Shown: piece by piece, positions 56,409 to 64,000 of the stretch
Layout of the letters: each line of letters opens with the position of its first letter
Position numbering within the stretch: the first letter of the stretch is position 1
Assembly (NCBI GenBank): GCA_033032865.1
Contig: JAWHQI010000121.1
Location: 5,394,001 to 5,458,000, forward strand
DNA from: Dactylorhiza incarnata
Lineage: Eukaryota; Streptophyta; Magnoliopsida; Asparagales; Orchidaceae
Reading direction: 5' to 3'
DNA length: 64,000 nucleotides
Position numbers and translations under genes: made by a program
Notes under the pieces: model-generated
What the model was told of the DNA's origin: nothing
The model's database searches: none
The model's input: only the letters and a program-made list of their open reading frames with translations

Positions 56409-57830
56409 CTACGTAAGACCATCGTCCAAGACAAATTCTGCAGCAGACCCATCCCCAGTCTCTGCCAAGTAACGATGCATGCTCGAATCAAGCTCCAAGG
56501 CCAATCGTATTCTGTCCGCGAGGTCGTATTGCACCTCCGTCCAATTCAAGCACGCACTCGCACTAGAACTCCTCTCCACACAGGAGATCTCTAAGGCTTC
56601 CAAGTCACTGATCAGACGAGGATCATACATCTGAATCCAGTTGGTCTGAGCTGAAGCCCTCCGGCTCAAAGCATATGCGACGACATTTCCCTTCCCGGGA
56701 GTATAGTGTATCTCGAAAGTGTAATCCCCTAGGATCTCTATCCACCTTCGTTGTCGCATATTTAGCTCCTTCTGATTTAACTGATACTTGAGGCTCTTAT
56801 GGTCTGTAAAGATGTCAACTTTCACACCATACAAGTAGTGCTGGCACAATTTCAGAGCAAAGATCACGACCTCCAACTCCAAGTCATGGACCGGATAGTT
56901 ACGCTCATGAAATTTTAATTGGCGAGAGCCATACGCTATCACTTGACCATTCTGAAGAAGTACGCAGCCTAAGCCGCTCCCTGACGCATCGCTGTAAATT
57001 TCATAACCTTCTGCACCACACGGCAAACACAGAATTGGTGTCGTGGTCAGACGTCTCTTCAGTTCCTCAAAAGCTCACGCACACTCCGGTGACCAATCAA
57101 ACTTCCGATCCTTCCTTGTCAAGGTGGTGAGAGGTAGGGTGATCCGCGAAAAGTTCTCCACGAAGCGCCGATAGTAGCTTGCAAGTCCAAGGAAACTGCT
57201 GACTTCCGCTACTGTTGCCAAAACGGGCCACTTCTGGATTGCATCGATCTTTGCCGGATCCACTGTGATACCCTCGCCACTAACAACATGACCAAGGAAC
57301 GCCACTGAGGCTAGCCAGAACTCGCACTTGGAGAACTTGGCATATAGTTGACTACGTCGCAGGGTTTCCAAAAATACGCGCAAATGAATCGCGTGTTCTT
57401 CTTCAGACTGAGAGTACACCAAGATATCGTCGATGAAGACGATGACAAATCGATCGAGGCACTCTCTAAAGGTCCTATTCATCAGATCCATAAATACTGA
57501 CGGCGCATTCATCAATCCAAACAGCATCACTATAAACTCGTAGTGCCCGTAGCGGGTACTGAATGTCGTCTTGGGATATCACAATCCCAAATTTGCAACT
57601 GGTAGTAGCCAGATTTGAGATCCAACTTTGAATACACAGTTGACCCAACTAGCTGATCAAATAAATCATCGATTCGAGGAATCAGATACTTGTTCTTCTC
57701 CGTTAGCTTATTCAGTTCACGGTAGTCGATGCATAGACATAGGCTTCCGTCCTTCTTCTTCACAAAAAGGACCGGAGCACCCCAAGGGGATGTACTTGGG
57801 CGTATATAGCCTTTCTCTAGCAACTCCTAT
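56409..57830 (-). pseudogene. Element G RT and RNase H
   Basis: [66 protein letters not shown] (57823-57600), a frame change near 57590, then [16 protein letters not shown] and [15 protein letters not shown] (catalytic IDD near 57430), [11 protein letters not shown]. RNase [47 protein letters not shown] and [16 protein letters not shown] (57026-56600), preceded by a stop near 57073. The motifs are well kept. Confidence 0.92.
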
Positions 57831-58436
57831 AACTGAATCTTCAACTCCTCCATTTCCTTTTGGCGCAATCCAGTACGGAGAGCGCGACACAGACTTCGCA
57901 CCTGACACCAGCTCTATTGTGAAGTCAATCTCCCGCTGAGGTGGAGCCCCAGGAAGATATTTTAGAAACACATCAGGGTACTCTGATATGACAGGAACGT
58001 CACTCAAACTGGGTTGAGGCTTTGCAGCCCCTACTAGCACAAAACACAATTCTGCGCCCTGTCGAACTGCCTTGACCACTTGGACCGCAGACATCAATGT
58101 CTTGCCAGATCCTTGCAAACCCGCAAAAGTAGTCGCCCGTTCGGTACCACGCCCCAGTATAACTTCCTTAGAATTATAATCAATGGAGGCCTGCTGCGCT
58201 GACAACCAGTCCATCCTATGGATCACATAGAATTCCGAAATCAGCAGCACCAGTGCTTCCAAGTCAAAATCCTGACTTCCAATCCGCACCTTTACAACTC
58301 AAACTCTATCCACAGACATAGAACACCCATTTGGTCGCATCACATCTAACCTTCCTTTCGCCAGACACGAAGGCGCTCCAATGTGTTGGATGATGGCCTA
58401 CGATAGAAAGGAGTGCGACGCTCTCGTATCAAACAG
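57831..58436 (-). pseudogene. Element G protease and linker, truncated
   Basis: The piece starts at LFDTRASHSF (58436-58407), the protease active site with the usual DTGAS changed to DTRAS. It continues ISEFYVIHRMDWLSAQQASIDY and EYPDVFLKYLPGAPPQREIDFTIELVSGAK, the spacer before RT. Two stops lie before 58290. The first half of the protease and all of gag are missing. Confidence 0.82.
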
Positions 58437-59005
58437 TGCTCCTTTCTTTTTAGACTACTTTCAAAATATTGTTGATGCACTTCTATTGCTTCGTTCGCCG
58501 ATATTTGGGCCTCGATGTAGTGAAGCATCTGCAGGGTCGGAGCGGCTACGCGTCGGCGGCCGTGTGGACGATGGTGGGTGGTTTTGGGGCGGTTTCCTCC
58601 TTCTCCATTGGCTCTGATTGGGGTACCTATACTTTTATAATCCTCAATTTCTTGTTATTTATTTCTAATAAATTATTATAAATTTGAAGTGTGATAAAAC
58701 AATTAATAAAAAATTTATAAATATAAAAATTAATAATTTTTTATTAGATAATTATAAAAAAAAAATTTATCAGTACAAGCGATTTGCCAACGTCAAGCTA
58801 ATACCTCGTCAGCGTCTAGCAATTCAAAGCCGTTAAATAGTTAACGGTGTTAATTTAGAAATGTATTTGAAATAAAACATAAAGCTAAGAGAGATATTTG
58901 AAGTAAATAAAATTGTAGGAAATATTTAAAATATGGTCCAAAATTAAATGAAAATTTTGTTATATTTAAATTATTAGTTGACAATTTTTTTAAGAAAGTT
59001 CTTAG
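58437..59005. repeat. Duplicated 0.55-kb block, copy 2
   Basis: It aligns along its whole length with 52072-52621, with a few substitutions and a short AT-rich indel. Here the Tat gag end (MLHYIEAQISANEAIEVHQQYFESSLKRKE on the minus strand) is fused to the protease of element G instead of continuing into Tat gag. Confidence 0.85.
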
Positions 59006-59220
59006 TAACGGAAGTGCTGATATAACCCGAAATAAATGCCTGAAAAATAGAACATTCATTGCGAGTCACAGAAATAAATATTTACGAAATCGTGTATGGC
59101 GGTGGTCCATAAATATGCCCGCCAGACTGTGATTCCATTCCATTATCTACATTCCTATGTGAAAATACCGCCACCCCAAGCTAAAAATATCTACGTCTGT
59201 AGTTCTCCCACAAAAATTCC

Positions 59221-60800
59221 TAAGGGTCCGTTCGGTTCGCAATAACTGGAATTGATCAATTCTAAAAATTAGGTGAATTATGATTTTGCTGAATTGCAAT
59301 TATGTTGTTCTGTTGCATGACAGAATTGGAGAACATGAATTGGAATTGAGTAATTCTGCTCTTCGGTTACAACAAGAAATTCATCAACAACAACAACAAC
59401 ATCAGAACCCATATAGTCCCCAATCATTGGGGGTATGGGCGGGGGAAGATTGGAAACAGACCTAACCTTTGGCCCTATGCACAAAGTGGCTTCTCTCGGA
59501 GGAGACAAGAAGAAATTCATCAACATGAATAAAAAATAAAAGTAATATTAGTGAACATAATAGATTAATAATTTAAAAGCTACATATGTATCAACTGTGC
59601 AAATACTTATAACACAAATTCAGAGCAAACACATTATAGTAACATAACACATACATGCAACTATTTTAGACTAAAAATATAAGGCTGTCCACAAAACATT
59701 TGCATGAAATTAAAAATGAAAATCCAAAACAAGATAATATAAGTCAGTCCACCACAAAACATAGAAAGTCAAAAAAAAGACACCAGATAGCAAACAAGCA
59801 AAAATATTGTCCAATAACAAAAGCTTTGTCTTCATAAGCCATAGAATTACAAGTGAAGTCATGTCACCATCATGCGCTCTAGTAGAGCCATGAACGTGTC
59901 GAACTTCAGTTGACTTGCACCCAGAAGATCCATGGCTTCCAGTAATTCGATCTCCTCCAGATCTCACAATCGAGCAAGTGCTTCATAGATTTTAGCTGAA
60001 GTTGTTATTTTTGGAGCTTCACTGCTTTTTGCCACTGCGTTCGCTGTTAGCTCCATACCTGATGCCTTCCTCTTCCTCTACTTAGTGTTTCCTCCAGCTG
60101 AAGACTGCTGTCATATTGCCATCTTCTCACACTGACTCTACATCCATCTCAACGACTGTCTCGTTCGCTGTTGCCGCAAAAGCACTTGTAGCTTTGTCAT
60201 TACCGCATAATATGTCAAGGTCTGACCAATTAATAATAACCTTCTCTCTGTAGTGCTTCATAACTGAATGAGCATGCACAACATGATAAATTGACAAACT
60301 ATATTACGGAAATTAAAACAAAATAAAATGCGTAAAATTAAAATACCTTGACATAATTGACCCATACTTCCTCACTATCAACTTTGACTGTGTTTCGTTC
60401 TCAATCCCATCTGAAGCCCGTGTTCAACATTGTGGACACTTCCTTGTAATATTTATTCCACATCTTGAGTCTGACCATGATCTTCTCCTTAGTGAAGTCC
60501 AGGTTATGTAAATCTTTCATTACCTTTATTACTGGTGTGAAGGCCACCACTTTCCATCCATTCAATGTTTTATGACATTTACCATGCTCCTCTAGCAATA
60601 CGCTGGAGAGAGAACGATCCATGTCATTTGTCCAATGGACATATGATTTTTCTTTCCCTCTATCCATGATATATTCTCTGCAAACAGTTAGTCATAAGGA
60701 TTAGGCATCAAACATATTTTAGTACAATTATGCCAAAATAGAACTGCATTTCATACATGCTTTACAAAAAAAAGATCAACAAGCATATATATATATATAT
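59221..60800 (-). mobile_element. PIF/Harbinger-like DNA transposon remnant
   Basis: GGGTCCGTTCGG at 59224-59235 after TAA has the form of a PIF/Harbinger terminus with a 3-bp TSD. The minus-strand ORF1 remnant (Myb/SANT-like) fits. No DDE transposase and no matching right terminus are seen; the region is cut at 60806 by an LTR fragment. 59006-59220 and 59530-59700 hold nothing I recognise. Confidence 0.55.
59860..60667 (-). pseudogene. Myb/SANT-like ORF1 protein remnant of a Harbinger-type element
   Basis: Residues 10-90 of the first piece (YVHWTNDMDRSLSSVLLEEH...GWKVVAFTPVIKVMKDLHNLDFTKEKIMVRLKMWNKYYKEVS) match the plant Myb/SANT-like DNA-binding domain. A TGA interrupts it after FRWD, and the frame then continues NTVKVDSEEVWVNYVK. 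A likely AT-rich intron (about 60345-60262) leads to MKHYREKVIINWSDLDILCGNDKATSAF and a C-terminal helix region ending near 59860. In such elements ORF1 binds DNA and helps the transposase. The exon junction phase is not clean, so it is a pseudogene. Confidence 0.65.
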
Positions 60801-60807
60801 GTGTGTG
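60784..60807. repeat. AT/GT microsatellite
   Basis: About eight AT units run into four GT units directly before an LTR-like start. Confidence 0.9.
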
Positions 60808-61211
60808 TTGGAACCAAGACTTGGCCCAAACGAGGAGATTGGACCCCTTAGAGGGGGCAGGTAGCACTTACTGATCCCGCGGAAGAAACAGATCGAAGAC
60901 TAAGATCTAGACACAGACCCTTGGCTACAGCGTGGAGGCCACACCACACACCCGGAAGATCTTAGAGCGCTTCCGCTCCCAAGCCAAAGCTAAAGTTGGG
61001 CACCTTGGAGAGCCTAAGGAGCTAACCAAAGAACCTAGGGAGGAAGAAGCCAAATATTGGACTCCTCTCCAAAGGTGTCCTTCAAGGTCTATATATAGAT
61101 TTTCTAGTCTGGTCTGCTAATAGAGTAACTCCGCCTTTTGATTTTACTATACGCATCCCAAATTGGTCTACTAACAGCCAAACTCCGTTGTTCTACAAGG
61201 CTATAGGCAGA
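60806..61211. repeat. Fragment of a Sirevirus-like LTR
   Basis: It starts TGTTGGAACC and has CCTTAGAGGGGGCAGGTAGC at 60848-60867, a variant of the box seen in T, D, E and F. Only about 400 bp are present before element H begins. No second copy is in the window. Confidence 0.45.
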
Positions 61212-62721
61212 TGATGAGTCCCATTTATATATATATATTTATGGACTCATTTGGGCCGATTATCTAGTCTATGCACCACACTTTAGGCATGTTTTCACTC
61301 ATATTTGCTATTCCTTGCTAGGTGCACTATTAGGCCCGTTTCAGTGTGCAGTTGCGCTCCTTGTTATTGGGGGTAAGCACATGGTGCTCCCCTTCCCTTT
61401 CTTTATATTTATCTGGTGTTGGAGGTGTATTCCCAACTATTTTATCTTGTATGCAGGTGGCTGGATTGTCTTGTACCCAGTTTTCTCTCAGAATTCATGA
61501 CTGTGTGCAACGCACGGTCGTGCGTTTTTCCTTGACGCAAGGGCTGTACGGTCGTGCGCTCTCATCTGGGCAGAAAATCAAGAGTTCTGAGTTTAGTCGT
61601 GCGTTTTGACGCACGGGCGGAATCGCCCGTGCGTGAGCAAAACGCACTGTCTCCTGTTTCTCCTTGTTTTAGCCGTTTCAGACTTTACTCGTGCGTTTTG
61701 ACGCACGGGCGGAATTGCCCGTCGTGAGTAATTCGCACGGGCGGCGCAACTTCGTCTTCACGCCAGATTTTATCATTTAATAACGCACGGTCTGCGCACG
61801 ACCGTGCGTTCGACCGTGCGTGACCAAAACTCTGCCTGTTTAGTATTTAAAGCAGGAATTGCTGCTGCCATGGAGGACCTCCGATTCCCCTCGTGGGAAA
61901 AACCAAGAATCCCGCCAATTTCGCCCTTTCCACTGGAGGAGGCAAGAGGAGACCATCTCCGACGATCTCCTTCATCATCCCTCCATCCGGGAACATTTGC
62001 AAGCTTCCTCCGCCACTAGCTCAAGCATTCTTCGCTGAGGAGACCATAGAAGCGCTGAAGATCGTTGGAGCGGTGACAGCCTCCTTCGAGTTAGCACACC
62101 ATATGAGGGCCGAGCCCGGAGAGAGCCTGACAACCTCTCATTCCGGCCGAGAACCCAAGACGCGGTGACATCTTATTTGTGGTCCTCTCTAACCCTTGAT
62201 GCTTGTTTGTTCGTGTTGTTGTATGAACACTTGTTAGGTAATGTTATGTATTCTTACTTGTGTTCATGTGCAATGTTGATGTGGTGGAAAAAATAGCCCT
62301 TGTTGTTGTTGTGATAGCCTAGGTCGCTTGTGTGTGAAGCCACCTAGCGATTGCTAATGGTGATGTTTGCGAAGAGGTGAGTACGACCCTCACAAACCCC
62401 GCACTGTGGCCACTCCACCCGCTTACCGAAGCGCGGCATCGCGACAACTGCACTCACCCACACATTGCGAAGCGGTGCTTTTCGACCCGCATCTCTCTTC
62501 ATTCTGCAATAACGTAGGAACCCAAATCACAACCCCCCCTTTGTTACTTATTAATCCTTTTAACTGATTTCCTGGTTTGAGCAAATCGTACTACCCAACT
62601 TGCGGTCCTTTGAGAACGATATTCGGGGAGTTCCTCCCTATTTTATTACTTGAGCGACCGGTGCACTGTCGTCGTATCGCATTTCGTGCCTGCTAATTAG
62701 TAGTGCTGAAATTGCGCATCA
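61212..62721 (+). repeat. Element H 5' LTR with promoter
   Basis: It runs from TGATGAGTCCC to GCGCATCA. U3 holds a dense array of CGCACGG/CCGTGCG and CGCACGGGCGGAA..GCCCGTGCG palindromes (61508-61825). A TATA-like TATTTAAAG at 61844-61852 follows immediately. The GC-richer part after it (61870-62170) is presumably R-U5; short frames there are not genes. Confidence 0.88.
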
Positions 62722-62727
62722 AGTTTT

Positions 62728-62745
62728 TGGCGCCGTTGTCGGAGA
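62728..62745 (+). other. Primer-binding site of element H (tRNA-Asp)
   Basis: TGGCGCCGTTGTCGGAGA starts six bases after the LTR end. It complements the 3' end of plant tRNA-Asp(GUC) with two changes and is the usual PBS of Athila-type elements. Confidence 0.88.
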
Positions 62746-62837
62746 CTGCAAGCGTGTACGGTTTATTTTTCTTTGGGAATTTGTTTTAAGGTCTTTTTGT
62801 TTTTTTTATTATCTTCTTCTTGTGTTGAAGAGGGTGT

Positions 62838-64000
62838 ATGCATAGAAGAGATCCCGGTGAGTGCGCAACATTTGACCCTGAAATAGAGCGTACCCTGCGG
62901 GTGCGGCTCCATGCTGCTGCCACCATGGATGCTAATGGAAATCAGGCGGATCCCGGAGTGGGAAATGCGTCGGTCGTGGGTCAGGTTGCTGACGAGAATG
63001 AAGTGGCTAGGCCACGACCCAGGACTATGAGAGATTACACTACACCCATTATTGGGAGTGTGTACCCTGGATTTGGCCCAGCTATCACCAACAACAACTT
63101 TGAGAAAAAGACGGCCATCCTGAACATGATCCGCAATCAGGCCCAATTCTCTGGGTTAGCCTGTGAAGACCCCCATCTTCACTTAATTGAATTTGCAGAA
63201 ATCTGCGGAACATTTCGGTACGCAGGGCTGGCTGACGAGACGGTGAAGCTCAGGTTGTTCCCTTTCTCTCTACGTGATAAGGCAAAGGCGTGGCTCCACA
63301 CGATACCACCGGGCACAGCTACCACTTGGGATGCTCTGCAAGAAAAATTTCTGGCAAAGTTCCATCCTGTCGACAAAGTTGTAAACTTGCGGAGGGAAAT
63401 TTCAACCTTCCAACAGCTTGATCAGGAGGCTCTCTCAGAAGCGTGGGAGAGGTTCATGAACCTTCTCCGAAAATGTCCCCAGCATGAGCTGCAATCATGG
63501 ACCATCGTCGAAAATTTTTATTTTGTTATTGAACCTAACTACAGGGCCATGATTGATGCTGCTGCAGGTAGAACTCTGATGGACCACACCCCCGAAGAGG
63601 CATTATGTATCGTCCAAGACACTGCCATTCATAGCTCCCTTTGGACTGCTGGAAGAAACGCTCCAAGGAACGCTAGGGGACTCTTTGAGGTGAACACATC
63701 GGGTGCACCTGCTGAAAGTACCACGCTGCTAAGGAGGCCTACCCTCCCTTCTGCCTCAGTGATGATGATCTCATGTCAAGGTTGTGGAAACCCAGGGCAT
63801 CATGCATATGAGTGCCCCTCAGGTGAGCAACCTAGCGAAGTTTCATTTGATGAAAGTGTTAATTATATTAATGATCAAAATCAAGGAGCACCATTTAATA
63901 ATACCTATAACTCGGGCGTGAGAAGTCATCCGAACTTCTCTCTTGGAAACAAAATGCTCCAGGCCAACGATGGCAAGGAGGCTCGCATCAATTCGATGCT
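62838..64000 (+). CDS. gag: Element H Gag, 5' complete, open to the window edge (387 codons)
   Basis: The frame opens at ATG 62838 (MHRRDPGECATF), 92 bp after the PBS, and stays open to the end of the window. Residues about 100-245 form the Retrotrans_gag capsid core (HLIEFAEICGTFRYAG, LRLFPFSLRDKAKAWLHTIPPGTATTWDALQEKFLAKF). A CCHC zinc knuckle, CQGCGNPGHHAYEC, lies at residues 313-326. It builds the capsid and binds element RNA. No stop or frameshift is seen, unlike nearly every other coding piece here. The start is not certain: a second ATG at residue 30 is possible. Confidence 0.88.
   Translation, partial: MHRRDPGECATFDPEIERTLRVRLHAAATMDANGNQADPGVGNASVVGQVADENEVARPRPRTMRDYTTPIIGSVYPGFGPAITNNNFEKKTAILNMIRNQAQFSGLACEDPHLHLIEFAEICGTFRYAGLADETVKLRLFPFSLRDKAKAWLHTIPPGTATTWDALQEKFLAKFHPVDKVVNLRREISTFQQLDQEALSEAWERFMNLLRKCPQHELQSWTIVENFYFVIEPNYRAMIDAAAGRTLMDHTPEEALCIVQDTAIHSSLWTAGRNAPRNARGLFEVNTSGAPAESTTLLRRPTLPSASVMMISCQGCGNPGHHAYECPSGEQPSEVSFDESVNYINDQNQGAPFNNTYNSGVRSHPNFSLGNKMLQANDGKEARINSM

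Larger units (their letters stand above)
53197..58436 (-). mobile_element. Element G: truncated chromovirus-type Ty3/Gypsy element
   Basis: It has a 3' LTR (53197-55016), a PPT, then on the minus strand integrase with chromodomain-like tail, RNase H, RT and the start of protease. The sequence stops abruptly inside the protease at 58436, where the 0.55-kb block begins. Gag, PBS and the second LTR are missing, so no target duplication can be tested. Coding parts are far better preserved than in B. Confidence 0.88.
61212..64000 (+). mobile_element. Element H: Athila-like Ty3/Gypsy element, plus strand, runs off the window
   Basis: A complete 5' LTR (61212-62721), a tRNA-Asp PBS and an undamaged gag frame are present. 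It is the only element in the window on the plus strand and its coding part shows no stop, so it is probably young. Protease, RT and integrase should follow beyond 64000. Confidence 0.9.

Noticed and set aside
55098..58436. Integrated plant pararetrovirus
   Set aside because: Integrase, a chromodomain-like tail and an LTR with a polypurine tract identify a Ty3/Gypsy element, not a caulimovirid.
61804..62168. Proline-rich frames after the promoter of element H
   Set aside because: They fall in the R-U5 part of an LTR, overlap in different frames and have no family resemblance.

Overview
The window is nuclear DNA from a repeat-rich flowering-plant genome. I find no intact host gene, tRNA, rRNA or CRISPR array. 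Nearly every base can be assigned to nested LTR retrotransposons, with a few DNA-transposon remnants. Plant origin rests on Sirevirus-type Copia elements, chromodomain Gypsy elements, Tat and Athila Gypsy elements, primer-binding sites for plant initiator tRNA-Met and tRNA-Asp, and PIF/Harbinger-like MITEs. The species cannot be named from the sequence.

Layout, left to right. 1-1167 is the end of an unassigned LTR. 1168-13504 is a decayed Tat-like Gypsy element (A, minus strand: gag, protease, RT, RNase H). It is split by a young gag-only Copia element (T, 3077-10719, target duplication CTTTC). 13505-37863 is an old chromovirus-type LTR (C) that received a related chromovirus (B, 16862-37832, TSD CTAGT, LTRs near 4.7 kb). 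B's right LTR holds a second gag-only Copia element (D, 28824-36420), and D's gag holds a solo LTR (E, 31774-33112, TSD GAGTT). 37864-39492 is unassigned. 39493-50722 is a near-complete Sirevirus-like Copia element (F, TSD ACCAG) with gag, protease, integrase, RT, RNase H and a long accessory ORF after pol. 50723-52621 has a 44-bp minisatellite and a Tat-type gag fragment. Two MITEs follow. 53197-58436 is a truncated chromovirus (G). A duplicated 0.55-kb block and a PIF/Harbinger-like remnant come next. The right end is an Athila-like Gypsy element (H, plus strand) with an intact LTR, PBS and a gag frame that is open to the window edge.

The coding parts are ordinary retrotransposon proteins (capsid, protease, integrase, reverse transcriptase, RNase H) and most carry nonsense codons or frameshifts. 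D and T lack pol and would depend on enzymes supplied in trans, for which an intact relative of F is a plausible source.

The most unusual signal is not a gene. Almost every LTR family here carries its own short, CpG-containing, mostly palindromic motif, repeated many times in U3 and often ending just upstream of the LTR TATA box. In F the same motif also appears in the gag linker and in the leader of the accessory ORF. One palindrome is shared by a Copia element (T) and a Gypsy element (G). These arrays look like reiterated binding sites for sequence-specific regulators, and they are the best candidate for an undescribed system.
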